From positions 1-64,000 of the forward strand of contig JAUHYI010000008.1 of the NCBI GenBank assembly GCA_030426385.1: 64,000 bases of DNA, in the 5' to 3' direction. Below are positions 8,124 to 18,238 of the stretch, piece after piece. A program made the position numbers and the translations under genes. This stretch comes from Phycisphaerae bacterium (lineage in GTDB: Bacteria > Planctomycetota > Phycisphaerae > Phycisphaerales > Phycisphaeraceae). Each line of letters starts with the position of its first letter. Within the stretch, counting starts at the first letter, position 1. The notes under the pieces are model-generated. The model saw only the letters and a list, made by a program, of their open reading frames with translations, made no database searches and was not told the origin of the DNA.

Positions 8124-9332
8124 ATGGACCCGGTAAAGTTACGTGTGAGCAAGCCCCGATATGTCCGCGACTGTGTTGAAGAGTGGATACGCGACGGTCG
8201 CTATTCGGATAACGAACAACTTCCTTCAGAAAAGGAAATTGCGGACACGCTTGGCATAAGCAGCCGTACTGTTCGCAAGGGTTTGGAGATTCTGGCGCAA
8301 GAGAAGGTTATTCGGAAAGTGGCGCGGGTTGGCAATTTTGTCAATGAAATTAAGTCACGGCAAATGGTTTCGCAGATCGCTATTGTTTTGCCTTCGTATC
8401 TCAACAACATGGTTTCGGCTTCGCCGGTCTTGGAAAGCTGGCGCAATAGTATGGCCAATCACAGCAAGGGTGCCTTTTTGGGGTTCCATCCCTTGGTGTC
8501 GTGCATTCAGCATGCGGCTCATGCGGCGTTAGATCCGGGGCAATATCAATTGACCACTTTGTTTTATGACGATAAGACTTTTTGGCAGGATGCTGGCTGT
8601 ATTCTTGAAAAAAGAAAATTTGATGGCGCCTTGCTTTTGCCGCAGAAAAATATGAATGTCGATGAAGTCAAGATTTTGCTTGAGTCAGGCGTTTCTGTGG
8701 TGTGTATACAGCGATCTTATGGCTTGTTGGGACTGTCGATTCCGTGTGTGCATGTCAATACGACGGAATGCCTCGCTCAAGCGTTTGAGCATCTGCACGA
8801 AATTGGTCATCGCAACATTATGTTTGTGCAGTACGACACGAAGCCGCTACAGAACGAGCAGGCTGAGGTTCTTGAACGCTTCAAGAAGCGGGCGGGGGGC
8901 GCAGTGCCCGATGATTTTATTTTCAGTCTCCACAATGCCGGTAATAGATGTGATTATGAAGTGCTGGATGGTATTTTTAATTACGCATGGACGCCTACGG
9001 CTTTGGTGGTTGAGGATGAGTTTATCGCTTCGTTGTTGGTGCAGAAGCTCTATCAGCGAGGATACCGTATTCCAGAAGACATATCGATTGTGGCGTTGAC
9101 CAATGCGCTTCCTCAGTTTTTTCTGTCCCCACTATCGTCTCCAGATTCGCTGCAGTTGGAGTCTCTCAAAATTAAATCTGCTCTCGGGTGTTTGTTGAAA
9201 ATGATTGCGGGTGAGAAATTAGAAACGCATGAAATCGTATTGCCTGGCAATATAAAGTGGACCAATTCCGTGCGGTCGCTTGTGGTGGACGATAAGGCGA
9301 AGCAACTGGGGGATGCGCAAGCTCGAGCCTGA
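8124..9332 (+). CDS. GntR-type transcription regulator with LacI-like ligand-binding domain
   Basis: 402 residues from the ATG at 8124, which follows AAGGCAGAG. Residues 1-75 form a GntR winged helix: [20 protein letters not shown] is the recognition-helix region, followed by the wing GNFVNE. The C-terminal ~320 residues resemble the periplasmic-binding-like (Peripla_BP_3) domain of LacI regulators, with [20 protein letters not shown]-type and [20 protein letters not shown] motifs. This combination is found in AraR-like repressors that sense sugars. It sits between a PEP-CTERM gene and the prepilin/glycoside-hydrolase genes, so it is the obvious local regulator. Effector unknown. Confidence 0.83.
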   Translation: MDPVKLRVSKPRYVRDCVEEWIRDGRYSDNEQLPSEKEIADTLGISSRTVRKGLEILAQEKVIRKVARVGNFVNEIKSRQMVSQIAIVLPSYLNNMVSASPVLESWRNSMANHSKGAFLGFHPLVSCIQHAAHAALDPGQYQLTTLFYDDKTFWQDAGCILEKRKFDGALLLPQKNMNVDEVKILLESGVSVVCIQRSYGLLGLSIPCVHVNTTECLAQAFEHLHEIGHRNIMFVQYDTKPLQNEQAEVLERFKKRAGGAVPDDFIFSLHNAGNRCDYEVLDGIFNYAWTPTALVVEDEFIASLLVQKLYQRGYRIPEDISIVALTNALPQFFLSPLSSPDSLQLESLKIKSALGCLLKMIAGEKLETHEIVLPGNIKWTNSVRSLVVDDKAKQLGDAQARA

Positions 9333-9391
9333 TTTGTTTGGTTCTGAGTGTGAGTTGTTGGGGGAATATTTACGAATGGAAAGGACGTGCT

Positions 9392-10198
9392 GTGGATTAT
9401 TTTGCTAGAGATAATGCAAGATGTTTGTTTGGTGTAAAACCAGCGGCGCCTGATTCTCCTGGGCGTATGGGGCGGCGATTTTGGAAGTGCGATGCTGTTG
9501 GGCGGCAAGCGGTTGGTTTTACGCTCATTGAGTTGCTCGTGGTTATTTCGATTATTGCTCTTCTGTTGGCAATTCTTTTGCCCGCATTATCAAAAGCGAA
9601 GGAAGCTTCTCAAAGTGCCGTATGTAAAAGTAACGTGAGAAGCATAGGTTTAGCATTGGTACTGTATTCTGAAGACCATAACGGCTGGATTCCAGCGACT
9701 TATAACAATGCTACCGCGTCACCCCTCCACCCGGGGCGAGGGTTTTGGGCGGACCATATATATACGTACTTAAGTATTGGAGGTAGAAATGGTGCTTATT
9801 ATCGACCTGTTGACTTGGAAGATTATGGTGTATTTCGATGTCCGACGCATGAAGACTTAAAAGCGGGTATTGATTATTTTAGTTATTGTTACAACGGCAT
9901 CATGGCGGGGAATGATACTTACGTTCGGCATGGAGAAGCCCGTCAGGGTAGTGGGTATCGCCCACTCAAATCGCCGGGAGAAACAGCGTGGGTCATTGAT
10001 GGGGAAGTGAATGGTAATACACTTATACCGTTTGTTTTTGCTCCCCCGACAGGGTTCTATAGCAATATTCCGTGGGAGCGTCATTTAGAACGAGCCAATG
10101 TCCTGTACCTGGATACTCATGTGAATACCGTTGAACGTATTGAGCAATCTGCAATCTATGTAGACCGGGATTATCGATTGTTCTTTGCATTGGATTAA
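9392..10198 (+). CDS. Prepilin-like (type II secretion pseudopilin-type) protein with H-x9-DG-like tail
   Basis: About 268 residues. A class III signal is seen as [21 protein letters not shown]: Gly-|-Phe cleavage, Glu at +5, then a hydrophobic helix. The C-terminus carries [14 protein letters not shown], a variant of the H-x9-DG signature of the planctomycete/lentisphaera prepilin-like family (here D-T-H). These abundant proteins are thought to be envelope-associated, and their function is open. I chose the GTG at 9392 because GGAAAGGA lies 6 nt upstream. The TTG at 9338 and ATG at 9467 remain possible, so leader length is uncertain. It is followed by the large secreted enzyme gene. Confidence 0.8.
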   Translation: MDYFARDNARCLFGVKPAAPDSPGRMGRRFWKCDAVGRQAVGFTLIELLVVISIIALLLAILLPALSKAKEASQSAVCKSNVRSIGLALVLYSEDHNGWIPATYNNATASPLHPGRGFWADHIYTYLSIGGRNGAYYRPVDLEDYGVFRCPTHEDLKAGIDYFSYCYNGIMAGNDTYVRHGEARQGSGYRPLKSPGETAWVIDGEVNGNTLIPFVFAPPTGFYSNIPWERHLERANVLYLDTHVNTVERIEQSAIYVDRDYRLFFALD

Positions 10199-10244
10199 TG
10201 GTTCGAATTTCGATTTTGATGTCGAAAAATAGTGTTCTGGAAGT

Positions 10245-10266
10245 TAAATGCGAAAGCATTTAGGGG
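10245..10266 (+). promoter_or_regulatory. GNRA-loop hairpin overlapping the ribosome binding site
   Basis: TAAATGC-GAAA-GCATTTA (10245-10262) is a perfect 7 bp stem with a GAAA tetraloop. The last stem base overlaps AGGGG (10262-10266), the Shine-Dalgarno of the 1368-residue gene starting at 10276. It could modulate ribosome access. Confidence 0.4.
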
Positions 10267-10275
10267 TATCAAATT

Positions 10276-13200
10276 ATGCTTAGTAGCATAGGAGCTGTAT
10301 TTGTGCTTAGTATTATTCCGCGTTGTTTTGTTATTGCAATAGTTTTTGCTGCCAGCTTTGCTTCTCTCGCTTGCGTCACAGTAAGTGCAGAAGTGTACCA
10401 TTTGCCAATGTCGGGGCGATCTCCTCTTGGTTTGGGTAGCCGAGAATTGAGCATTGATAATGCTGAATCGCTCAAGTATCGCAAAGAAGGGGTGCTGGTC
10501 GGTAAAGAGAATGTGGCGCCGGAAATTCGGGTCAAGGACTGGGTTGGTACCGAAGGAAGTATTTCTTTTTGGATACAGCCTGTTGATTGGAACCCTGGGA
10601 GCTTGAAGGACCCGGTGGTATTTATTCGTCCGCTTAATCCATTGGGTGGGAGCTTCCTTCTGTACAAGCGGCCGGGAGTGCAGAACATATGTCTATACAC
10701 GGTCAAACAATCAGATGACGCGGGGAAGCTTGTTTTTATTCCTTTTGCGGACGAAGGATTGAAAGATTGGGGGAAAGGCACATGGCACCACGTGGCGTTT
10801 ACGTGGCGAGCCAATCACCATGCTCGGTTGTATGTCGATGGCAATTTGGTAGGTACGGCTGACAATAAGTTTTATTTTCCGGAAACGATTGAGGGAATAT
10901 CATTTGCTGGAGGAAATACAAAAAATGGATTTGGCGGGACAAACACATCCTTGATTCGCGATATTTATGTATCAACATTGGCTCTGAATGAAGATCAGCT
11001 GAGTTTGTTTTCGCGAAATTTTCATCCTGATTCTGTGTCTGTCGCGGCAGGGGATTCAGTAGATACGTCAAATCAAGAGCGTACGCCAGTAAACATTATG
11101 CCGTTTTCTCATGTCGCAAAGGGGCCTGTTCTTGATGGTGTGATTGGGTCGGATGAATACCCGTCTGAAACACACGGCATGGTTAATACGACGACGCATA
11201 CTGCGTACGCGAGGCCACTGTCGTTTCATACTGCATCAGATGATCAGTACTTGTATTTTGCAACATCTATTGAATATTCCAAGTCGTATAAAATGGATAT
11301 TATGGCAAGTCGCCATGACGATGATAATTCAGTTAATTTGGGTGACCAATTCTGCTTCATGGTTAGAAAAGATGTGGATGCGGCGAGAAAAAATTACGAA
11401 TATTACTTTTTTTCGTTTTCACCAAACAGCAAGTTGTATGACGCCGATACGCATGTGGATTGGGAGATGGCTTCGGTCAATCGAGATACAAGTTATCGAT
11501 CTCGGACCAATATTAAAAGCCGTGTGGATTCAGGAATGTGGGTGCTTGAAGTTCGAATACCTCGTCAATCGCTGGGGTTGAAAGATAAGGATGAATTCTT
11601 GTTTTCGGCGGGATATCGTTTTGATGGTCGTCTTTTTGCGTTGCAAGATCACCCAGTTTGGTTTGACCATTATCAGGCATTTCAAAAAGGAATCGTGACG
11701 CCTTACGGGGTTCGAGCCGATTTTGGGGGATTTAATCGTGGTGATTTGTCGCCAAAATTTCTGATTGCAAATACAAGTTCGGATCAAGTTTCATTCAACA
11801 TTAAAACATCGACTGATTTGCCGCAGGTTAAAGAAACAGCAGAGCAGATGAATTTTGACCAGCAGTTAGGTGTTGAAGTCAGTGTGGAGAGCCGCGAGAC
11901 GTTGGCGCAGTGGCAGGATACGATTGTGGTTCCTGACGGAGAATCACGGGAAGCCGGTGAATCAAAGCGATTGACTGATCCTGGATTCTATATGGTGAAG
12001 GCTTCTGTTGAGGTAGAAGATGCAGGTGTTATCTATCAGCAGGCATTGCCTTTTATGTATTACGATCCAATTGCAGTCGAGTTGGTTCCCATCCCAAGTC
12101 AGGATCAACTAAAGGCCAATGTTCTTTTGTATGGTCTGGATCTTGATTTGGTTGAAAACGGCGAAATTCAAATGGATTTTGTTTCGAAGCAAGGTGTGTC
12201 GCTTCTAAAAACGACTCATCCTGTTCGCGATCTGCAAAACCAGTATCAGTTTTCAATGGCGGATCTTACTCCTGGCGACTATGACGTTCAGATCCATCTT
12301 ATTGATGAACAAGAAAGCGTTGTTGCCCAGGCTAATACGACGTTTAAGAAGTGGCAGCTTCCAGATTGGCTAGCCAATCCTGTTGCAATGGAGGCTTTGT
12401 CGCCTGAATGGGTTCCTGCTTTATGGGAGCCGATGCAAGTTGCAGATCGAACGGTTTCGCTTTGGGGTAAGACGTTTGAGTTTGATCGCAATAAATTGAT
12501 CGCATCGATCACGTCGCAAGGTCAGCCCATACTGGCTTCCAAAGGAATTACGTTGCATGGTGAAGTGGGCGGGAAAGTATTTGATATTCCACTTAATCAT
12601 CCCGAGTTTCCGTTGATTGCTGATGGCCGTGTATTGTCGGTCCAGAAAGGAGAGAGTCGTGGTATTGCGGTGGAAATGAATCAGCGTATTGAATTTGACG
12701 GAATGAATTATGTGACATTCAAGATCAATTCGGAAAAACGTGTTTATGTAGAAAAGCTTTATATTGATATTCCCTTGGCAGATGCCAGGCTTATGGTGTC
12801 TGATAGACTTAGTGGTTTGGTTGAAAGTTGTGATTACACTGGCCCCTTGGAAAGTTTATGGATTGGTAATGATGCGGTTGGTCTTGCCTACTTTGCTGAA
12901 AACTATAAAGGGTGGTACATCGATTCACGTAAGCCACGCGTTCAAGTTATCAAAGAAGACGGGCGCGATGTTGTTCTTCGGCTGTTGTTGGTCAATGATG
13001 CAGGTAAGCTACCGTTAGCCTTCACTGGGCATTTTGGATTGCTGCCGACGCCGATTAAGCCGAAGTTTGACGGTTGGAGAGATATTCGGTGGCGGGGCCC
13101 GGCATGGTCAAATGCCCCTACTACGCATGTCATGCTGGCCAACCACCGATGGTCTGCAGGCTATTCTTTGCCGAAGGCACGTAACCGTGAAACTCTGGAA

Positions 13201-14382
13201 GGTGCAGTTCAGGCAGCACGCGATCTGAACCAAAAAGTCTATCCATATATAACGCCATCAACAATATCAACATATGAAATGATACGTCGCGATATTGGCT
13301 TTTTTAAATGGGGTGCTCCAGAAGGATCTCTCATCGATATGAAGGCAGACTCTCGGCCTGTAGAAGAGTATTGGTATTTTGCTGAAGATTGGATGTATCG
13401 TCCTAGTCAATATAATAGCCATGGCAATGGTGTAGAAACAACGGAGATCGCGTATTGTTCGCCTGCGACGTCTTTTGCAGATTATTTCGTAGGGTCGCTT
13501 GCGGAGATATTGCAGACGTCAGATCTAGACGGATTTTACTTCGACTTGTCACGAGGTCGGCGAAACTACGATTCAGAAAAAGGATATGCCTACAAGACGC
13601 GAGATGGGGTGAGCGAAGGTACGTTCGAGTTGATGGCCATGCGCGACATGGTAAAGCGTTTGTATTTTGTGTTTGACCAGACACGCGGTGCTGGTCGTAA
13701 GCCATATATTGTTTCGCATGGTGGTTATGTGCCCATCGGATCTTTTTACGATGTATATCTTGAAGGTGAGGGAATCAAACCCACTGAACCATTTCAAATG
13801 TCTACCGTATTTTTGCAGACTCGTATCGGAACCGAGGGGAAGTTGACGGCAATCGATGAGGATCAGCCTCGCAGTTATGACGCAATTGGTTACCGTGTTC
13901 AGATGGGGAGCCGTTTGGGCGTCCCTCAGATATTGCTGCCTCAATACGGGTATGTTTCGAAGATGGCAACCCCAGAGCACTCACGCGAACTGTTGTCATT
14001 TACGTTTCTTCATAACACGATGATTACCCCGGCCATGGTGGACGTCGGAGCCATTTTGGATTTCTGGAATACCGTGGAAATCCCGTTTGGTATGAGCGAT
14101 ACCGAGTTTTTCCCTTTTTGGAATAATGGCGTCAAGTCTGATCCCGAATGTGTTCGGGTCAGTTATTTGAAGAAACAAGAGCAAGACGATTTTTTGATCG
14201 GCGTTGCGAATTGGTCAGACAAGCCTGTTACGGCGAACGTCCGCTTGCCGATTTCTCACTTCGGGCAATTTACAAATGCTGTGAATGTTGAATCGGGTGA
14301 TCAAGTACCTATTGGTTCTGGTGAATTTGAAGTATCGATCCCCGCGCATGATTTAAGGGTGCTTCGTGTACAGGGTCAGTAA
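10276..14382 (+). CDS. Large secreted LamG + glycoside-hydrolase-like multidomain protein
   Basis: 1368 residues with a signal peptide (FVIAIVFAASFASLACVTVS-A). Residues ~50-255 are a LamG/concanavalin-like domain (GSISFWIQPVDWNPG, TWHHVAFTWRANHHARLYVD). Residues ~275-430 look like a CBM9-type domain (VLDGVIGSDEYPSE, DDQYLYFATSIEYS, WVLEVRIPRQSLGL). A beta-sandwich region follows. The C-terminal ~600 residues look like a TIM-barrel glycoside-hydrolase domain of the DUF6067/GH123-like type (GWRDIRWRGPAW, DGFYFDLSRGRRNYDSEKGY, GDYDVQI-type spacers). The acidic DGFYFD strand may hold catalytic residues. The gene is A+T-richer than the 20-60 kb region. Substrate unknown; a host- or algal-polysaccharide enzyme is inference. 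Confidence 0.7.
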   Translation: MLSSIGAVFVLSIIPRCFVIAIVFAASFASLACVTVSAEVYHLPMSGRSPLGLGSRELSIDNAESLKYRKEGVLVGKENVAPEIRVKDWVGTEGSISFWIQPVDWNPGSLKDPVVFIRPLNPLGGSFLLYKRPGVQNICLYTVKQSDDAGKLVFIPFADEGLKDWGKGTWHHVAFTWRANHHARLYVDGNLVGTADNKFYFPETIEGISFAGGNTKNGFGGTNTSLIRDIYVSTLALNEDQLSLFSRNFHPDSVSVAAGDSVDTSNQERTPVNIMPFSHVAKGPVLDGVIGSDEYPSETHGMVNTTTHTAYARPLSFHTASDDQYLYFATSIEYSKSYKMDIMASRHDDDNSVNLGDQFCFMVRKDVDAARKNYEYYFFSFSPNSKLYDADTHVDWEMASVNRDTSYRSRTNIKSRVDSGMWVLEVRIPRQSLGLKDKDEFLFSAGYRFDGRLFALQDHPVWFDHYQAFQKGIVTPYGVRADFGGFNRGDLSPKFLIANTSSDQVSFNIKTSTDLPQVKETAEQMNFDQQLGVEVSVESRETLAQWQDTIVVPDGESREAGESKRLTDPGFYMVKASVEVEDAGVIYQQALPFMYYDPIAVELVPIPSQDQLKANVLLYGLDLDLVENGEIQMDFVSKQGVSLLKTTHPVRDLQNQYQFSMADLTPGDYDVQIHLIDEQESVVAQANTTFKKWQLPDWLANPVAMEALSPEWVPALWEPMQVADRTVSLWGKTFEFDRNKLIASITSQGQPILASKGITLHGEVGGKVFDIPLNHPEFPLIADGRVLSVQKGESRGIAVEMNQRIEFDGMNYVTFKINSEKRVYVEKLYIDIPLADARLMVSDRLSGLVESCDYTGPLESLWIGNDAVGLAYFAENYKGWYIDSRKPRVQVIKEDGRDVVLRLLLVNDAGKLPLAFTGHFGLLPTPIKPKFDGWRDIRWRGPAWSNAPTTHVMLANHRWSAGYSLPKARNRETLEGAVQAARDLNQKVYPYITPSTISTYEMIRRDIGFFKWGAPEGSLIDMKADSRPVEEYWYFAEDWMYRPSQYNSHGNGVETTEIAYCSPATSFADYFVGSLAEILQTSDLDGFYFDLSRGRRNYDSEKGYAYKTRDGVSEGTFELMAMRDMVKRLYFVFDQTRGAGRKPYIVSHGGYVPIGSFYDVYLEGEGIKPTEPFQMSTVFLQTRIGTEGKLTAIDEDQPRSYDAIGYRVQMGSRLGVPQILLPQYGYVSKMATPEHSRELLSFTFLHNTMITPAMVDVGAILDFWNTVEIPFGMSDTEFFPFWNNGVKSDPECVRVSYLKKQEQDDFLIGVANWSDKPVTANVRLPISHFGQFTNAVNVESGDQVPIGSGEFEVSIPAHDLRVLRVQGQ

Positions 14383-14407
14383 CAACGCATCTATTTAAGG
14401 AATTATT

Positions 14408-15715
14408 GTGGATAGTATTATTAATCAAGAGTTAGCGATTTTAGGGGGGGCGCCTGCGGTTCCCACTAATGATCTGTGTACCGATCTGTTTAAATGGCCG
14501 ATTGTGACCGATGAAGACGAGGCGGCTGTCCTTAAAGTTCTTCGTGAAGGCCGTATGTCTGGAATTGGCCAGGAAACACGTGAATTCGAAAAGCAATATG
14601 CGGCCTGGTCGGGTGCGAAGTATGGACTGGCTCACTGCAATGGAACGATGTCGCTATTGGTGGCGATGTGGGCAGCAGGTGTGAGCCGGGGGACCGAGGT
14701 GATCTGTCCGAATACGACGTATTGGGCCTCGGCGACGCAGGCGTTATCTCTTGGGGCTTCGGTTGTGTTTGCGGACATTGATAGGCATACGCTTTGTATC
14801 GATCCCCAGGAAATCGAAAAACATATTACACCGGCCACGCGTGCGGTGGTTGTGGTTCATTATTGTGGATACCCATGTGACATGGATGCGATTCTCGCGA
14901 TTGCTAAACGTCATGACATCCGTGTGATTGAAGATGTGTCGCATGCCCAAGGGACGCTTTACAAAGGGAAAATGGTTGGTACGTTTGGGGATGTGGCTGG
15001 ATTGAGCATGATGACAGGCAAAAGTTTTCCCATTGGTGAAGGGGGTATGCTTCTAACCAGTGATCGTGAAATTTATGAAAGAGCACTTGCGTTTGGCCAT
15101 TATGAGCGTCATAACGAAATTACAGATCCGGTCTTGATGTCCACGTTGGGTGTTCCGCTTGGTGGCTTTAAGGCACGGATTAATCAGGCCTGTTCGGCTA
15201 TGGGTTTGGTTCAGTTGAAATATTATCCGCAGCGCATTGCGGAGATTCAAAAATCTCTTAACTACTTTTGGGATTTGTTAGAAGGCACGCCGGGGCTTTA
15301 TCCTCACCGTCCGGATCCCAAGTCTGGTTCAACGATGGGGGGGTGGTATCACCCGATGGGGCTGTATGATCCCGATGAGCTTGGCGGCTTGCCAGCAGAG
15401 ATGTACTGTCGTGCTGTCGAAGCAGAAAACGGGATGCCTGGTCGACCTGCGAACGCGCCGCTCAATCGTTTTGCGATTTTCCATACGGCGGATGTCTATG
15501 GCGAGGGACACCCTACGAATCGGCCGAAGCACCCGGTGCCGACCGAAGCAGATGAGTCTGAAGTTCTTGGGGTATCCACACAGATCCACAATTTGAGTAT
15601 TGGCATTCCTCACTTCAAGTCATATCAACCAGAGAAAATTGAATGTTATGCAGCGGCTTACAAAAAAGTCGCTCTTCAAGCTGAGAAATTATTGACCACT
15701 TGTGTGGCGTCATAA
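14408..15715 (+). CDS. DegT/DnrJ/EryC1/StrS-family PLP aminotransferase
   Basis: 435 residues, somewhat longer than the usual 370-400. It has the fold-type I features of sugar aminotransferases: GLAHCNGTMSLLVAMWAAG near residue 75, VVHYCGYPCDMDAI, and the PLP-Asp in VIEDVSHAQGTLYKG. The Schiff-base Lys lies in SMMTGKSFPIGEGGMLLT. The start is a GTG at 14408 with AAGGA 7 nt upstream. It follows the secreted enzyme by 25 bp and so is probably co-transcribed. The family uses Glu/Gln to aminate keto-sugars, or in dehydratase members removes hydroxyls. In this catabolic setting the substrate is open. Confidence 0.85.
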   Translation: MDSIINQELAILGGAPAVPTNDLCTDLFKWPIVTDEDEAAVLKVLREGRMSGIGQETREFEKQYAAWSGAKYGLAHCNGTMSLLVAMWAAGVSRGTEVICPNTTYWASATQALSLGASVVFADIDRHTLCIDPQEIEKHITPATRAVVVVHYCGYPCDMDAILAIAKRHDIRVIEDVSHAQGTLYKGKMVGTFGDVAGLSMMTGKSFPIGEGGMLLTSDREIYERALAFGHYERHNEITDPVLMSTLGVPLGGFKARINQACSAMGLVQLKYYPQRIAEIQKSLNYFWDLLEGTPGLYPHRPDPKSGSTMGGWYHPMGLYDPDELGGLPAEMYCRAVEAENGMPGRPANAPLNRFAIFHTADVYGEGHPTNRPKHPVPTEADESEVLGVSTQIHNLSIGIPHFKSYQPEKIECYAAAYKKVALQAEKLLTTCVAS

Positions 15716-15790
15716 ATGATTTTCGAAATATGCCGGCGCAATGGTGCGTTGTTTATCGTTGTAATCGATCTACATGACTTGGATGTTTGA

Positions 15791-17146
15791 GTGAATGGTG
15801 TATCTAAAATGAGTGATACGTGCGAGCAAATGAGGGCGGGATTTAGCCGGGTTCGGATTACCCCGCCAGACGGAACGCCTCTGCAAGGGTTTTGCCCTCG
15901 TGATCTGGACATGACCTCAAGTGGTGTGCGCGATGATGTCTATACTCGAGTTCTGTTTGTGCATGCCCAGGCGGCGGCAACGTTGATTATTGGGTTGGAT
16001 TTGTGCTATCTGGGACGGGTTCAAACAGATGAACTCAAGCGAAGGATCTATGCCCGCTGGGGTTTGCCTGCCCATCAGGTTTTGGTGAATTGTTCGCATA
16101 CGCATTCGAGTGCGGCAGCGGCGAGGTGGGGGATTCGGTGTTATACGCCGCTCGACGAAACTTATCTGGAGCAGTTGTATCAGGCAATCCTTACTGCGAT
16201 CGAAGAGGCAATGGGGCAGGCAAGAGAGGTCCGTATTGCCTCTGGCACAGCGCGTACCAAGTTGCCCATGAATCGTCGGCATCGTGGTGAGGATGGCCAA
16301 GTGGTCAATGCGCCTAACCCGAGCGGTCCGGTATGTGATCTTCTTCCGGTGTGCGTATTGGAGGATAACGATGGTCAATATGTTTGCGTGATGTTTTCCA
16401 TTGGTTGCCATCCTTCGATGCTTAACGATGCCATGATTTCAGCTGATTTTCCTGGTGTGGCAATGCGAGAGCTAGATAAGCATGTGGGTCGGCCGGTTAG
16501 TCTTTTTTTACAGGGTGCCGGTGGAGACGCGAGGCCTTATGTTTCGGCAGAGGGTGATCGGTGGGTTCGCAATCGTGGCGACGATGTTGAAGCTGCGGGT
16601 CGGTTGCTGGCAGAGGAAGTCATTGGTGCGATGAAGCTTCCGCTTGATCGCATTGACTCGGGACTTCATTGCGCACTGGTATCGATTGATTTCCCACTGG
16701 GGAAGGCGACGGATAAAGAGGCGCTTCAACAGACCATCGATACTCATTGTGACAGTGTTGATTCATCCTGGTTATCCAAAGTGCGTACGCTATGGGCTAG
16801 GCAAGGGCTGAATATTCTTGATAGGGGGCAGGAGCTTGCGTCGGTTGTGAATATTCAACTACAGATGATTTGCTTCGGTGATGCCATGCGTATCGTTGCG
16901 TTGGAAGGTGAGCCTGTCGCCGAAATCGGTTGGTTGATTTGCAACCAGTTTCCCGCCGGTGTCACATTCCCGCTGGGATACTCCAATGGCGAGGGACTTT
17001 ATCTACCTACGACGGCGATGTTGGCGGAAGGGGGCTATGAAGTCGACAGTTATTGGGAATATGGCTATTACGGCCCCCTTGTTCCGGGGATTGAGCAGGC
17101 GATTACGCAAGCTATAGGAAAGGTGTGCGATCAGGTTTCGGTTTGA
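15791..17146 (+). CDS. Neutral/alkaline ceramidase-like hydrolase
   Basis: 451 residues matching the N-terminal domain of neutral/alkaline non-lysosomal ceramidases. It starts RAGFSRVRITPPDGTPLQGF, has NCSHTHSSAAAARWG (the HTH zinc-binding motif) and IGCHPSMLNDAMISADFPG (second His and DFPG), then FLQGAGGDARPY. No signal peptide is apparent. The C-terminal Ig-like domain of true ceramidases is missing. Many planctomycete homologues lie in sugar loci and probably hydrolyse something other than ceramide. The start may be the GTG at 15791 or the ATG at 15809, and neither has a clear Shine-Dalgarno. Confidence 0.75.
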   Translation: MNGVSKMSDTCEQMRAGFSRVRITPPDGTPLQGFCPRDLDMTSSGVRDDVYTRVLFVHAQAAATLIIGLDLCYLGRVQTDELKRRIYARWGLPAHQVLVNCSHTHSSAAAARWGIRCYTPLDETYLEQLYQAILTAIEEAMGQAREVRIASGTARTKLPMNRRHRGEDGQVVNAPNPSGPVCDLLPVCVLEDNDGQYVCVMFSIGCHPSMLNDAMISADFPGVAMRELDKHVGRPVSLFLQGAGGDARPYVSAEGDRWVRNRGDDVEAAGRLLAEEVIGAMKLPLDRIDSGLHCALVSIDFPLGKATDKEALQQTIDTHCDSVDSSWLSKVRTLWARQGLNILDRGQELASVVNIQLQMICFGDAMRIVALEGEPVAEIGWLICNQFPAGVTFPLGYSNGEGLYLPTTAMLAEGGYEVDSYWEYGYYGPLVPGIEQAITQAIGKVCDQVSV

Positions 17147-17211
17147 TGTGATTGTTGATCGATTGTACTGATGCCTGGTTACACGTTTGTTTTGCCCAAG
17201 GTTTTGGATTT

Positions 17212-18093
17212 ATGAAAATTGATACGCATCAGCACGTTTTTTGGCAAGGCCGGGATGATGCGGGTTTGATTCGAGACATGGATGAGCATGGTGTTGATGT
17301 TGCGTGGTTGCTCACGTGGGAAATTCCACCTGACCACGACATTGTTCGGCATCATGGCTTACTTAATCCATTGCGTTTTCGTGCCAATGGTACGCATGCA
17401 GGGGTTGTTCTTGAGGATTTATTGATTGCCCGCGATCATTTTCCAGATCGCTTTCTTCTTGGTTATTGCCCTGATCCTTGTCTGGGCGATGCGCCAGGCC
17501 TTTTAGAGGCAGCCCACCGGATGCACGGAGTTACGGTTTGTGGTGAGTGGAAGTATCGCGTTCTTTTTGATGATCCGAGGTGTTTGAATCTCTTTCGCAA
17601 AGCGGGTGAGTTGGCAATGCCGGTGGTGTTGCATCTAGATGTGCCGTACCGGCCGGATTCGACTACTGGGGAGTTGGTGTACGATCCGTTTTGGTATGGC
17701 GGTACGATCCAAAACCTTGAGCGGGCATTGGTCGCGTGCCCTCACACCATTTTTGTGGGTCATGCACCAGGGTTTTGGCGTGAGATCAGCAGTGACGTGC
17801 AGTCCGCAATTTATCCAGAAGGCCCCATTCAAGCCGGTGGGGAGATGTTGCGGTTACTGGAAACTTATCCCAATCTTTATGCAGATTTGTCGGCTGGCTC
17901 GGCGTTATGTGCGCTTCGTCGTGATCTTATGTTTAGCCGAGATTTACTTGAACGGCATAAGGATCGTTTTCTATATGGCCGTGATACTTATGGTGGTGAG
18001 TTAGATACTTTACTTGGTGAACTTGATCTTTCGGCTGAGGCGATGTCGTCGATTGAGTCTGGCAATGCGCGTCGGCTTATTTCTCTGCCGTAG
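17212..18093 (+). CDS. Amidohydrolase (amidohydrolase-2 / TIM-barrel metal hydrolase)
   Basis: 293 residues from the ATG at 17212 (MKIDTHQHVFW). HQH is the first metal site. HLDV and VGHAPGFW supply the next His residues, LYADLSAGSAL a conserved strand, and FLYGRDTYGGEL the metal-binding Asp at the end of strand 8. The C-terminal NARRLISLP is typical of the family, which includes 2-pyrone-4,6-dicarboxylate lactonase and related lactonases. It follows the ceramidase-like gene by 65 bp. The stop codon TAG is the first unit of a TAGTCCA tandem repeat. A second amidohydrolase of the same superfamily lies at 53644-54681. Confidence 0.8.
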   Translation: MKIDTHQHVFWQGRDDAGLIRDMDEHGVDVAWLLTWEIPPDHDIVRHHGLLNPLRFRANGTHAGVVLEDLLIARDHFPDRFLLGYCPDPCLGDAPGLLEAAHRMHGVTVCGEWKYRVLFDDPRCLNLFRKAGELAMPVVLHLDVPYRPDSTTGELVYDPFWYGGTIQNLERALVACPHTIFVGHAPGFWREISSDVQSAIYPEGPIQAGGEMLRLLETYPNLYADLSAGSALCALRRDLMFSRDLLERHKDRFLYGRDTYGGELDTLLGELDLSAEAMSSIESGNARRLISLP

Positions 18094-18138
18094 TCCATAG
18101 TCCATAGTCCATAGCCCATAGTCCGTAGTCTGTAGTCA
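18091..18138. repeat. Heptamer tandem repeat (TAGTCCA)n
   Basis: Seven tandem units: TAGTCCA three times, then TAGCCCA, TAGTCCG, TAGTCTG and TAGTCAC. The first unit supplies the stop codon of the amidohydrolase gene. Confidence 0.85.
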
Positions 18139-18238
18139 CACGCATTGACAAGGCGTGCGTGGGTATTGGTGAACAACAGTCTAAAACGGCAGCGCCCAGC
18201 GGAGCAAAAGTACAGCGCCTGAATGACTGTATCGTGGC

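Noticed and set aside
15337-15352. ATGGGGGGGTGG inside the DegT aminotransferase, resembling the dispersed G-tract
   Set aside because: It encodes a normal MGGWYHPMG segment and lacks the other repeat modules.
18091-18138. Heptamer tandem considered as a CRISPR-like array
   Set aside because: Units are contiguous without spacers; it is a simple tandem repeat.
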